Source: Methanothermobacter sp. CaT2 (GTDB lineage: Archaea; Methanobacteriota; Methanobacteria; Methanobacteriales; Methanothermobacteraceae). Taken from it: DNA of 64,000 nt. A program made the position numbers and the translations under genes. How positions within the stretch are numbered: the first letter of the stretch is position 1; each line of letters opens with the position of its first letter. The stretch is taken from the NCBI RefSeq assembly GCF_000828575.1, contig NZ_AP011952.1:1623501-1687500 (forward strand), given 5' to 3'. The notes beneath the pieces were generated by a model, which did no database searches, was not told the origin of the DNA, and saw only the letters and a list, made by a program, of their open reading frames with translations. Below are positions 53,064 through 61,314 of the stretch, in pieces.

Positions 53064-53993
53064 ATGAAGACACTGGAATGGAAGGACAACCGGCTCATCC
53101 TTATAGACCAGAGAAAACTTCCCGATTCACTGGAGTACTTTCAGTGTGAAAACTACCGGGACGTCATATACGCAATAAAAAACATGGTTGTAAGGGGCGC
53201 CCCGGCCATTGGGGTAACAGCAGCGTTTGGAGTCGCCCTGGCAGACCTTGCAGGCGAGGATGCTGAAAGAGCTGCAGAGGAGATAAAGTCGTCAAGGCCA
53301 ACCGCAGTGAACCTTTTCTGGGCAGTGGACCGTGTAATGAAATCCGGGTCCCCACTTGACGAGGCCCTGAAGATCTACAGGGAGGATATGGAGACCAACA
53401 GGGCCATAGGGGCTCACGGGGCCAGCATAATCCATGATGGAGATACAATCTTAACCCACTGCAATGCAGGCGCCCTTGCCTGTGTTGACTATGGCACGGC
53501 CCTGGGTGTTGTGAGGGCCGCCAGGGATCAGGGAAAGAATGTGACTGTTATATGTGATGAGACAAGGCCAGTGGGACAGGGCGCCCGTTTGAGTGTCTGG
53601 GAGATGCAGCAGGAGGGCATACCTGTTAAACTGATAGCGGACGTTGCAGCGGGATACCTCATGCAGAGGGGAATGATAGATAAGGTTATAATAGGCGCTG
53701 ACCGTGTGGCAGAGGGCGGTGTGGCAAACAAGATAGGGTCACTCATGGTTGCACTCTCAGCAAAACGGTTCAATGTACCCTTTTACGTTGCAGCACCCCT
53801 CAGCACCTTTGACAGGGAAAATTCAATTTATGATGTTGAGATCGAGGAGAGGAGTCCCGAAGAGGTCCTCTATTATGGCGGCTGCAGGATAGCCCCGGAA
53901 AATACCGAGGTCATCAACCCTGCATTTGACATAGTACCCTCTGATCTTATAGACGGCATCATAACAGAGGAGGGTATAGTGGATCCATTGTGA
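53064..53993 (+). CDS. mtnA: S-methyl-5-thioribose-1-phosphate isomerase MtnA
   Basis: A 309-residue aIF2B-fold isomerase: KNMVVRGAPAIGVTAAFGVA, LTHCNAGALACVDYGTALG (catalytic Cys), ICDETRPVGQGARLS and IGADRVAEGG (catalytic Asp). The methionine-salvage enzyme converts methylthioribose-1-phosphate to the ribulose form. In methanogens lacking the full salvage path it may serve 5-deoxyribose-1-phosphate disposal. ATG 53064 is used (GTG 53055 open). A T-rich terminator follows at 54001. Confidence 0.92.
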   Translation: MKTLEWKDNRLILIDQRKLPDSLEYFQCENYRDVIYAIKNMVVRGAPAIGVTAAFGVALADLAGEDAERAAEEIKSSRPTAVNLFWAVDRVMKSGSPLDEALKIYREDMETNRAIGAHGASIIHDGDTILTHCNAGALACVDYGTALGVVRAARDQGKNVTVICDETRPVGQGARLSVWEMQQEGIPVKLIADVAAGYLMQRGMIDKVIIGADRVAEGGVANKIGSLMVALSAKRFNVPFYVAAPLSTFDRENSIYDVEIEERSPEEVLYYGGCRIAPENTEVINPAFDIVPSDLIDGIITEEGIVDPL

Positions 53994-54000
53994 TTTCAGC

Positions 54001-54011
54001 TTTTTATTTTT
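54001..54011. terminator. T-rich terminator between convergent mtnA and trm5
   Basis: TTTTTATTTTT begins eight bases after the mtnA stop in the 45-bp gap before the convergent trm5 end. Oligo-T runs of this kind end archaeal transcripts. Confidence 0.5.
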
Positions 54012-54038
54012 ATGTGGTATGCTGGATTCGTTCTGATC

Positions 54039-55055
54039 TCACCTCTTTTTTATTCTTGCGTCGATACCGATATGCCATACACCTGGACTCCTTGACTTCA
54101 CCCTTCTCCTATCCAGGATCTCCACTTTGAATGGTGCCGCGGCGTCCCTCAGGCGTTTCACAGGGGTTTCGAAGTCCCTTGAAAATTCATAGTAGTGTAT
54201 GATGCCCCCATCCCTGACTGCCCGGATGGCGTCATCAAGAAATTCGCAGGCAGTTCCCGGGAGATTCATGATCACATGGTCTACAAAGCACTCCTTATCC
54301 TTCAGGAACTCCCTCACATCACCCTCAACAGGGACTATGATATCCTCTGCCCGGTTCAGATGGGCATTTTCTCTGATGTAACCGACGGCAGCGGGGTTTA
54401 TGTCAACAGCGTATATCCTGGATGCCTTCCCATGCCTTGCAACTGCAACTGCAAAGGGCCCGGCACCTGCAAACATGTCAAGGACAACCTCCCCCTCCTT
54501 CACCTGCCTGGCAACGATTTCCCTCTCATTGGCAAGGCGGGGGCTGAAGTACACACTCCTTATATCAACCTTTATACGGCTCCCGTACTCCCTATGGACG
54601 GTTTCAGATACAGGAGAACCTGAGATGAGTTCAAGGTCCCTGGTCCTTGTAACACCCTTCACCCCACTCCTCTTCATGTACACGGCACTCCGCCCCGTGA
54701 ATTTAAGGGCGGCCTCACCTATTGCATGCCTGTACTCATGGAGCTCCTCAGGTATCTCAAGGATAACGGTATCCCCTATTATATCAAAGGACCTTTTGAT
54801 GGATGCAAGCACGTCCTCAGGGATACTGGATTTCAGCATATCAGTAAAACTTCTCGGGGAGCGTTTACTTCTCTCAAAAACATCATCGATGACCTCAACA
54901 TCATCAAATTCCCCTGCAACCCCGGTGTCGATCACCGGTATGTAAACATGGCTTTCATTCCTCTTTATCCTGTAATCCCTGTTAAGGAGAGACCTCTCAG
55001 TTAAAATCCTGATTATGTCATTGGCCTTTTTCTTTGGAACCTTTAAACCCTTCAT
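54039..55055 (-). CDS. trm5: tRNA (guanine-37-N1)-methyltransferase Trm5
   Basis: A 338-residue Trm5. N-terminal D1/D2 region (MKGLKVPKKKANDIIRILTE; HVYIPVID), then a class I SAM domain (GEVVLDMFAGAGPFAVAVAR; YAVDINPAAVGYIRENAHLN; VIMNLPGTACEFLDDAIR with the NLPG/NPP motif). It makes m1G37 in tRNA, needed to prevent frameshifts and for wyosine synthesis. ATG 55055 with GGGAAG six bases upstream is used instead of the open 55109. A TATA box (minus CAGTATATAAGTGG) lies at ~55082-55095. Confidence 0.93.
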   Translation of the reverse strand: MKGLKVPKKKANDIIRILTERSLLNRDYRIKRNESHVYIPVIDTGVAGEFDDVEVIDDVFERSKRSPRSFTDMLKSSIPEDVLASIKRSFDIIGDTVILEIPEELHEYRHAIGEAALKFTGRSAVYMKRSGVKGVTRTRDLELISGSPVSETVHREYGSRIKVDIRSVYFSPRLANEREIVARQVKEGEVVLDMFAGAGPFAVAVARHGKASRIYAVDINPAAVGYIRENAHLNRAEDIIVPVEGDVREFLKDKECFVDHVIMNLPGTACEFLDDAIRAVRDGGIIHYYEFSRDFETPVKRLRDAAAPFKVEILDRRRVKSRSPGVWHIGIDARIKKR

Positions 55056-55142
55056 TGTGAACTTCCCTTTACACTTTAAGCCACTTATATACTGGTTTTC
55101 CTGAAACATTATATAACGTTATGATTTATGAGAGGGTGAGAG

Positions 55143-55937
55143 ATGCTTTACATAATTGGACTTGGACTTTACGATGAAAATGATATATCAGTTAAGGGTC
55201 TGAAGGCCTTAAAGGCCTGCAGCAGGGTTTACGCTGAATTCTACACTGCAATCCTCCAGGGTGCCAGTTTATCTGCAATTGAGGAGTTAACCGGTAAGGA
55301 TATAGATATACTGCGCAGGGAGGAAATTGAGGAGGAAAGGGTACCACTTCTTGAGGCAGAAAAATCCGATGTGGCGCTCCTTGTCCCGGGGGACCCCCTC
55401 ATTGCGACCACACATACGGAACTGATCCTGGACGCAAGGAGGAGGGGCATAGAGACAAGGGTCATTCACGCATCATCCATAATATCCGCTGCACCGGGCC
55501 TTGCAGGGCTGCAGGCCTACAAGTTCGGGAGGATAATCACAGTACCCTTCACATCAGAAAATTACTTCCCAACATCCCCTTACGTTAATATAAAGGATAA
55601 CCTTGAGAGGGATTCCCATTCACTGGTGCTCCTGGATATAGAGGCCCATAAAAGGAGGTACATGACTGCAAATGAGGGCCTTGAATACCTGCTGCGGGCA
55701 TCAGAGAAACTTGGTGATGACACAATCAATGGAAAGACCCTGGCAGTTGTAATTGCAAGGGCCGGCTCTGAAAGGCCCCTTGTAAGGGCCGAGGCAATAT
55801 CCTCACTTCTTAAGGAGGACTTTGGGGATCCACTTCACTGTCTTGTTGTCCCGGCCGGACTCCACTTCATCGAGGCCGAGTACCTTGTTGAGGTTGCAGG
55901 TGCGCCCCGTTCCATTGTGGAGGCTATGATAATCTGA
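55143..55937 (+). CDS. dphB: Diphthine synthase DphB
   Basis: A 264-residue SAM-dependent tetrapyrrole-methylase-fold protein: MLYIIGLGLYDENDISVKGL, ALLVPGDPLIATTHTELIL, GRIITVPFTSENYFPTSPY and LVVPAGLHFIEAEYLV. DphB methylates the aminocarboxypropyl-histidine of elongation factor 2 on the way to diphthamide. AGGGTGAG precedes ATG 55143, and TATA-like ATTATATAAC is at 55109-55118. Divergent from trm5 with an 87-bp shared promoter region. Confidence 0.95.
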   Translation: MLYIIGLGLYDENDISVKGLKALKACSRVYAEFYTAILQGASLSAIEELTGKDIDILRREEIEEERVPLLEAEKSDVALLVPGDPLIATTHTELILDARRRGIETRVIHASSIISAAPGLAGLQAYKFGRIITVPFTSENYFPTSPYVNIKDNLERDSHSLVLLDIEAHKRRYMTANEGLEYLLRASEKLGDDTINGKTLAVVIARAGSERPLVRAEAISSLLKEDFGDPLHCLVVPAGLHFIEAEYLVEVAGAPRSIVEAMII

Positions 55938-56135
55938 TTACCTTAGGAGGTATTCGCACTTTTCAACGTTCTGCAGGGGTATTATTATCTCCCTTTTACC
56001 GAACTCCCTCTCAGAGAAGCTCACCAGTATAAAGCACTTCTCCTTATCAACCTTTATATTTTCCACCCCAAACTCCCCCCTCTTGAAGTGGTGTACCGTG
56101 CCATTTGTCATGGTGAGCTCCATCTTTTCTATCAT
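55938..56135 (-). CDS. Small conserved hypothetical beta-rich protein
   Basis: A 65-residue protein (MIEKMELTMTNGTVHHFKRG; KCFILVSFSEREFGKREIII) that looks like a small beta-barrel. The open frame runs to 56204, but ATG 56135 has GGTG eight bases upstream. Abuts the dphB stop. No named family is recognised. Confidence 0.55.
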   Translation of the reverse strand: MIEKMELTMTNGTVHHFKRGEFGVENIKVDKEKCFILVSFSEREFGKREIIIPLQNVEKCEYLLR

Positions 56136-56306
56136 ATTAAGACACCATTTAATAATTCTCTCCGGGCACCTATTTATAAATGCCCTCAGGGATCTGAACA
56201 TCACTTTTTAAAGCACTGTAATGATGCTAATAAAGTTTAATCGAATCCGCCAACGAGATCGTGAAAATTTTTATCATATAAAAAAGAGATACAGCATGGT
56301 GTTAAC

Positions 56307-56876
56307 ATGGCCCGTAAAATCCATGTCGGTGGGGGTAAATCGACAAGGGACCTCATAGATGCTAAAAAGCTCATTGAGATGCTTCCACTGAAGGCAGGGG
56401 ACACTTTTCTTGATGCTGGCTGTGGTGATGGCTTTATTTCACTTGAAGCAGCATCTGCTGTTGGTGATGAGGGAAGGGTCATCGCGGTTGATGTATACCC
56501 AGAATCGGTTGCGATCCTGAGGTCCAGAATATGCAGAAGGAGTAACATACTACCCCTGGTTGCAGATATAACCCATAGACTGCCGGTTCCTGATAGAACA
56601 GTTGACATTTACTTCATGGCCAACGTTTTCCATGGGATAGTGGTCAACGGCGAGGTTGAACCACTGATGGCCGAGGTCAAAAGACTCCTCAGCAGGAGTG
56701 GAAGGCTGGTGGTGGTTGATTTTAAAAAGGTAGAGGGAACCCCTGGACCGCACATGGAGTTAAGGCTGTCGGAGGATGAGGTCACGGAGATCCTTGAAGA
56801 CCATGGGTTCGTTGTGGAATCTGTGGGGGATGCAGGAACCTACCATTATATTATAATAGCGGTGCCGCGTCACTGA
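56307..56876 (+). CDS. SAM-dependent methyltransferase (class I)
   Basis: A 189-residue Rossmann methyltransferase: LDAGCGDGFISLEAASAVGD (motif I), VIAVDVYPESVAIL (motif II), VDIYFMANVFHGI (motif IV) and a post-I lid. UbiE/COQ5-like by general layout. A TATA-like TCATATAAAA precedes it. Substrate is not predictable. Convergent with the TGT-like gene, ten bases apart. Confidence 0.82.
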   Translation: MARKIHVGGGKSTRDLIDAKKLIEMLPLKAGDTFLDAGCGDGFISLEAASAVGDEGRVIAVDVYPESVAILRSRICRRSNILPLVADITHRLPVPDRTVDIYFMANVFHGIVVNGEVEPLMAEVKRLLSRSGRLVVVDFKKVEGTPGPHMELRLSEDEVTEILEDHGFVVESVGDAGTYHYIIIAVPRH

Positions 56877-56886
56877 AAACCCCCTA

Positions 56887-57624
56887 TCAGTAGAGGGGGG
56901 TGTACTTCTGGAGGAATTCCTGCATTTCATGGTCCAGTACTCTGAGTGCAGACATGTTCTGGGGCGAAGAGGCGGCACGCTCCTCGACGAGGTTTCTCAG
57001 TGTACCGTTCTTTATGTGTTCACGGACCTCCCGCAGCACCAGATCCAGTGTCAGCCTGTTCCTTTCAATCAGTTCATCTGTACTGTAACTGCAGATCCTG
57101 TAGGTGTCCAGGGGATAGGTATGGGTCTCAGTGAATAAAACGTTGATCATACCATAGAACTCTGCAGCGGCGTCTGAGAACACATCCACACCCATATACG
57201 CGAGGAGGGGGATGAAGGCCGGGGGAGAGAATGCTGAACACAGCATGGTCTCAGGTTTTATGGCCTCACGTATTTCAGTCAGAATCCGAACCATCTCCAT
57301 GGGTCTCTGGAGCAGTTCATCCATATTTGCCACTATGAGTTTCCTGAAACCAATCTCCTCAAGTTCAAGGGCGCATCTTACTCTGAGGTCAGTATAGCGG
57401 GATCCATGTATGAATGCGTATTCTGCATCAGATTCAGAGGCCATCTCCAGGGTTTCAGTGACACCCCACTCTGCGATTTCCCGGGGTACATTGTGAGGGA
57501 TGGTTTCATATGGGGCGATATCCATCTTTTCATATCTAACAAGCAGGGGAGTTTCAGAATCTCCGAGAAGACCCAGCCTTGCGGGTCCGTCATGTAATTT
57601 TATCTGATATTCAGTCTTGCTCAT
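56887..57624 (-). CDS. TGT/archaeosine-synthase-like TIM-barrel protein
   Basis: A 245-residue protein. IKLHDGPARLGLLGDSETP near the start, ELEEIGFRKLIVANMDELLQ and IPLLAYMGVDVFSDAAAEFY resemble the catalytic-like barrel of tRNA-guanine transglycosylase and ArcS (archaeosine synthase alpha), but it is much shorter than either and no zinc site CxCxxC is present. It may be a degenerate TGT-fold protein with a non-tRNA role. Upstream lies an imperfect copy of its own 5' end. Annotation by fold similarity, moderate certainty. Confidence 0.6.
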   Translation of the reverse strand: MSKTEYQIKLHDGPARLGLLGDSETPLLVRYEKMDIAPYETIPHNVPREIAEWGVTETLEMASESDAEYAFIHGSRYTDLRVRCALELEEIGFRKLIVANMDELLQRPMEMVRILTEIREAIKPETMLCSAFSPPAFIPLLAYMGVDVFSDAAAEFYGMINVLFTETHTYPLDTYRICSYSTDELIERNRLTLDLVLREVREHIKNGTLRNLVEERAASSPQNMSALRVLDHEMQEFLQKYTPLY

Positions 57625-57710
57625 TGCTTACACCGTCTGTTACTTAATTGGGTCAGGGATTACTTAACCATTGCAGTCTTGCTCAGGGTGCAGTCTGTCA
57701 CTTACCGGTA
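57612..57710. repeat. Imperfect direct repeat at the 5' end of the TGT-like gene
   Basis: CAGTCTTGCTCA occurs at 57612-57623 (it includes the start codon and first codons of the minus-strand gene) and again at 57674-57685; both are followed by GTCTGTTACTTA / GTCTGTCACTTA at slightly different spacing. The second copy thus carries a relic of the gene start in non-coding DNA. Confidence 0.55.
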
Positions 57711-57768
57711 TCCTGGGATACGATCCTCAGGTGTCACCTTAAAGGTTACACATCGGCAAATTTTAGGA

Positions 57769-57782
57769 ATCTTTATATATCC
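57769..57782 (+). promoter_or_regulatory. TATA promoter of hdrCB
   Basis: TCTTTATATATCCA lies ~75 bases ahead of ATG 57852 and ~470 ahead of the internal start 58248, so the message would include the acidic extension. Confidence 0.55.
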
Positions 57783-57851
57783 ATAAAAATCACAGTCTAA
57801 TAAGAAAAATCTGAGGTTTGCTAACCAGGGATCTTTCAGGGTGTGAAAACA

Positions 57852-58805
57852 ATGTCAGTTCTAAAACGCCTAAAAGAAATGTTGATGGGTGAGAAGAAGG
57901 AAGAGGACAGTAAAACAGAGGAGCCAGAGAAAACAGAGACCCCAACAGAGTCCACCAAACAGGAAGAAAAACCTCAACCTCAAGAAAAACCTTCAGATGA
58001 ACCCTCTGCATCTGCAGAAACAGAAAAACCAGAGGAAACTCAAAAGGTCGAAGAACCTGTGGGGGCCTCTGAGGAAGCATCAGCTGAAGAACCCGAAACT
58101 GCAGATGTTGAGGAGGATGAATCTGAAGAACCTGCCGAAACCTCCCATGAGGATGAGGAGGTAGTTGAGGATGAAGACTCTTCGGAGGATTCTGATTCTG
58201 AAGAAGAATCAGAGGAGGAAGAGGATAAAAGCGAAAGGAGTGATATAATGACCCTACTGCAGAGAGAAGAAAACATAATCAGAAAGGGTAATATTGACAA
58301 GGAGTTCTCTGAAAAAATAAAGGCCGCAGGCGGTGACAGTCTGGAATACTGTTTCCAGTGCGGTACATGCACAGGATCCTGCCCATCTGGAAGAAGAACC
58401 CCTTACAGGGTAAGACAGATAATAAGGAAGGCAAATGTTGGATTAAAGGATGAAATAATCTCAGATCCAACCCTCTGGATGTGTACAACATGTTACTCCT
58501 GCCAGGAAAGGTGCCCACGTAAGGTCAGAATCGTGGATGTCGTGAAACTTGCAAGGAACGAAGCAGCCAAAGCAGGATTCATGGCACCAGCACACAAGGC
58601 AGTTGGATCATTCGTTATAAAAACAGGTCACGGAGTACCAATCAACGACGCAACAATGGAGCTTCGAAAGGCTGTTGGTCTTGGAGAACTACCACCAACA
58701 ACACACCAGTTCCCTGAAGCACTTGAAGAGGTTCAGAAAATCATCAAGGCAACAGGCTTTGACCAGTTAATAGGCTACAACTGGGAAACAGGTGAACTTG
58801 AATAA
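57852..58805 (+). CDS. hdrC: Heterodisulfide reductase subunit C with long acidic N-terminal extension
   Basis: The last 185 residues (from ATG 58248) are a normal HdrC: two [4Fe-4S] motifs CFQCGTCTGSCP and CTTCYSCQERCP carry electrons from HdrA to HdrB, which reduces the CoM-S-S-CoB heterodisulfide. In the same frame, ATG 57852 adds ~132 residues: an amphipathic-looking helix (MSVLKRLKEMLMG) followed by a Glu/Pro/Thr/Ser-rich acidic stretch. Both starts have ribosome sites: AGGGTG before 57852 and AAAGGAGT seven bases before 58248. So a long form, a short form, or both may be made. hdrB follows directly; hdrA is elsewhere. Confidence 0.93.
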   Translation: MSVLKRLKEMLMGEKKEEDSKTEEPEKTETPTESTKQEEKPQPQEKPSDEPSASAETEKPEETQKVEEPVGASEEASAEEPETADVEEDESEEPAETSHEDEEVVEDEDSSEDSDSEEESEEEEDKSERSDIMTLLQREENIIRKGNIDKEFSEKIKAAGGDSLEYCFQCGTCTGSCPSGRRTPYRVRQIIRKANVGLKDEIISDPTLWMCTTCYSCQERCPRKVRIVDVVKLARNEAAKAGFMAPAHKAVGSFVIKTGHGVPINDATMELRKAVGLGELPPTTHQFPEALEEVQKIIKATGFDQLIGYNWETGELE

Positions 58806-58817
58806 GGAGGCATGCAA

Positions 58818-59726
58818 ATGGAAATCGCATACTTTTTAGGATGTATCATGAACAACAGGTACCCTGGAATTGAAAAGGCAACAAGGGTTCTATTCGATAA
58901 ACTCGGAATCGAACTCAAGGACATGGAAGGAGCATCCTGCTGTCCAGCACCAGGAGTATTCGGTTCATTCGATAAAACAACATGGGCCGCAATAGCAGCA
59001 AGGAACATAACAATCGCCGAGGACATGGGCGCAGACATCATGACCGAATGTAACGGATGCTTCGGTTCACTCTTCGAGACAAACCACCTCCTCAAGGAAG
59101 ACGAGGAGATGAAGGCAAAAATCAATGAAATCCTCAAAGAAGCCGGAAGGGAATACAAGGGAGAAATCAACGTCAGACACTTTGCTGAGGTCCTCTACAA
59201 CGAGGTTGGTCTGGACAAACTTGCCGAAATAGTTGAGAAGCCCCTCAACCTCAATGTTGCAGTGCACTACGGATGCCACTTCCTCAAACCAAGCGACGAG
59301 ATAAACATAGACAACCCTGAAAGACCAACCATACTGGATGAAATTGTTGAGGTAACCGGTGCGAAATCCGTTGAATACAAGGACAAGATGATGTGCTGCG
59401 GTGCCGGTGGTGGAGTGAGATCAAGGGACCTGGACGTTGCACTTGACTTCACAAGGGAAAAACTCACAAACATGAAGGAAGCCGGTGTTGACGCAATAGT
59501 AAACGTCTGCCCATTCTGCCACCTCCAGTTTGACGTTGGTCAGATGGAGATAAAGGACAAGTTCGGCGAGGAATTCAACATACCGGTACTTCACCTCGCA
59601 CAGCTACTTGGACTTGCAATGGGTCTTCCAAAAGAGGACCTTGTGGTTGACGCCCACCAGGTATGCGTCGACGAGTGCCTTGAAAAGCTCGAGGAACTCG
59701 ACCGCCTTGCACCTGGAAGCGGTTAA
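58818..59726 (+). CDS. hdrB: Heterodisulfide reductase subunit B
   Basis: A 302-residue catalytic subunit with two CCG domains: [12 protein letters not shown] plus upstream cysteines (YFLGCIMNN) in the first half, and [10 protein letters not shown] with [14 protein letters not shown] in the second. These bind the two non-cubane [4Fe-4S] clusters that split the heterodisulfide. AAGGAGG lies seven bases before ATG 58818; the ATG at 58812 is too close to it. Twelve bases after hdrC. An oligo-T run (59743-59749) follows the stop. Confidence 0.95.
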   Translation: MEIAYFLGCIMNNRYPGIEKATRVLFDKLGIELKDMEGASCCPAPGVFGSFDKTTWAAIAARNITIAEDMGADIMTECNGCFGSLFETNHLLKEDEEMKAKINEILKEAGREYKGEINVRHFAEVLYNEVGLDKLAEIVEKPLNLNVAVHYGCHFLKPSDEINIDNPERPTILDEIVEVTGAKSVEYKDKMMCCGAGGGVRSRDLDVALDFTREKLTNMKEAGVDAIVNVCPFCHLQFDVGQMEIKDKFGEEFNIPVLHLAQLLGLAMGLPKEDLVVDAHQVCVDECLEKLEELDRLAPGSG

Positions 59727-59742
59727 GACCACAAATTAATTA

Positions 59743-59749
59743 TTTTTTT
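59743..59749 (+). terminator. Oligo-T terminator after hdrB
   Basis: Seven T residues 16 bases after the hdrB stop. A second T-run lies just before the next gene start, so read-through into the downstream genes is also possible. Confidence 0.45.
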
Positions 59750-59784
59750 CCAGGGATTCAAAATCCCAAAAGTGAGGTGTTTTT

Positions 59785-60051
59785 TTGTTTATAGCTACTT
59801 TAAAGGGAATATTTACTTTGAAGGATCTTCCAGAAGAATTCAAACCCTTTGTGGACTACAAGGCAGGCCTTGAGAAGAAGGAATTATCCGATGACGACGA
59901 GGTGGCCATACTATCCATCCAGGGCACACAGAGCAACCATGTGCTCATTCTCAGCTCCTACAGTAACGTTGAGGAGATCCGAAAGGAACTTGAAGAGGCA
60001 GGTGCAAAGATAAACCACACAACCCTAAAAATTCTGGAAGGACATCTATGA
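59785..60051 (+). CDS. MTH1880-like small protein (DUF749)
   Basis: An 88-residue acidic alpha/beta protein (MFIATLKGIFTLKDLPEEFK; VAILSIQGTQSNHVLILSSY). As recalled, it matches MTH1880, the gene after hdrB in M. thermautotrophicus, whose structure was solved by NMR and reported to bind calcium; the acidic loop (SDDDEVA) fits. Start is TTG 59785 with GAGGTG upstream. Conserved link with hdrCB but no known function. Confidence 0.75.
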   Translation: MFIATLKGIFTLKDLPEEFKPFVDYKAGLEKKELSDDDEVAILSIQGTQSNHVLILSSYSNVEEIRKELEEAGAKINHTTLKILEGHL

Positions 60052-60572
60052 CACTCCCTGTTGAACAGACATGGTTCGTGCTTGTTGAACTCCTGACAGA
60101 CCTTCGAAAGAAGGATGTTGATGTCCCAGTGGAAATTACAGAGGACATAAGGCTTGTGAGGACATCAATCAACTTCTATAAATCAGATACAGAGAACCCT
60201 GAGATGATCAGGGAGCTTAAGAGAATAAACGATATGCTCAACTCAATCCAGGAGAAACTCCTTGAACTTGCAGAGTCAGTTGCCCCTGATTACCCTGACG
60301 AATGGATTGAAAAATTAAAGAGGGCCTCAAGGGGTGAGGAGGTCCACAAACCCCCCGAAACAAAGTCAAGGTTTATTGTCGGAGCCCCACCGGGATTTGC
60401 AGCTGCAAGGGTGCACCTTAAGGAACCAATAGCCGAGGACAGGGTTCAGGATATTGCCGAAACCCACAGCCTTATAATTGAATTTGAAGAAGACGATCTT
60501 ATAGCCGTTTATGGCGATTCAGAGGACATAAAAAAGGGTTTAAAGGAAATAGGCTCCTTCTTCAGGGAATAA
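60048..60572 (+). CDS. DUF2096 family protein
   Basis: A 174-residue archaeal protein: helical N-terminal half (WFVLVELLTDLRKKDVDVPV; RELKRINDMLNSIQEKLLEL) and a C-terminal alpha/beta domain (IVGAPPGFAAARVHLKEPIA; LIIEFEEDDLIAVYGDSEDI). Its ATG overlaps the stop of the DUF749 gene (ATGA), so they are coupled. No enzymatic motif. Function unknown. Confidence 0.75.
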   Translation: MTLPVEQTWFVLVELLTDLRKKDVDVPVEITEDIRLVRTSINFYKSDTENPEMIRELKRINDMLNSIQEKLLELAESVAPDYPDEWIEKLKRASRGEEVHKPPETKSRFIVGAPPGFAAARVHLKEPIAEDRVQDIAETHSLIIEFEEDDLIAVYGDSEDIKKGLKEIGSFFRE

Positions 60573-60590
60573 TATGGAGTGTGATTTTTC

Positions 60591-61262
60591 ATGAAAATCC
60601 TCGCTGTAAGTGATCTTCATGGTTCAAACATACCTGAACTTCACAGGTTTATAATGGATAACCGCGTTGACCTCATTGTTGTGGCAGGTGACATAACACA
60701 CTTCGGGCCGGCGGAACTCGTTGAGGAGCTCCTCAATGACCTGGCATCCCACAACATCCCTGTTGTTGCCGTACCAGGGAACTGCGATCCCCATGGGGCT
60801 GTGACTAAAATAGAAAACTCAAAGGCCGTGAATATACATGGAAGATCCATTAACATCAAGGATATTGCCATATGCGGCCTCGGGGGTTCAAACCCAACAC
60901 CATTCAACACACCCCTTGAACTGGAGGAGGATGAGATAAAAGCGGAACTGGACGACCTCATGGAAAAGTCTGGTGAAGGAGATGTTCTTATTCTTGTAAC
61001 CCATGCACCACCACATGGAACATCACTTGATAGAATTCCATCCGGGGACAATGTTGGAAGCAGGGGTGTGAGGGATGTTATAGAAAGACACCAGCCCTGC
61101 CTGAACATCTGTGGCCACATCCACGAGTCCCCGGGAGTGGACCGTATAGGTGAAACCATCGTGGTCAACCCGGGACAGCTTTCAGATGGCAGAGCAGCCC
61201 TCATTGAAATTGAAGATGATGGATCCATAACTGCTGAAATTTTAAATCTCAGGTCCAGTTAA
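60591..61262 (+). CDS. Calcineurin-like metallophosphoesterase
   Basis: A 223-residue phosphoesterase with the metal motifs DLHG (res. 8-11), AGDITHFG, PGNCDPHG, THAPPHG and GHIHE in order. Belongs to the small archaeal YfcE/MJ0936-like group of phosphodiesterases. Substrate unknown. Start ATG 60591. It sits between DUF2096 and the second 2-phosphoglycerate kinase gene. Confidence 0.9.
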   Translation: MKILAVSDLHGSNIPELHRFIMDNRVDLIVVAGDITHFGPAELVEELLNDLASHNIPVVAVPGNCDPHGAVTKIENSKAVNIHGRSINIKDIAICGLGGSNPTPFNTPLELEEDEIKAELDDLMEKSGEGDVLILVTHAPPHGTSLDRIPSGDNVGSRGVRDVIERHQPCLNICGHIHESPGVDRIGETIVVNPGQLSDGRAALIEIEDDGSITAEILNLRSS

Positions 61263-61314
61263 ATATATAAAAACTGGATTTCAGATTATGACAAGTTCTT
61301 TTTGAGGTGAGACC

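Noticed and set aside
57889..58164. Alternative-frame basic ORF inside the acidic HdrC extension
   Set aside because: It is the +1 reading of a GAA/GAG-rich repeat and has no ribosome site.
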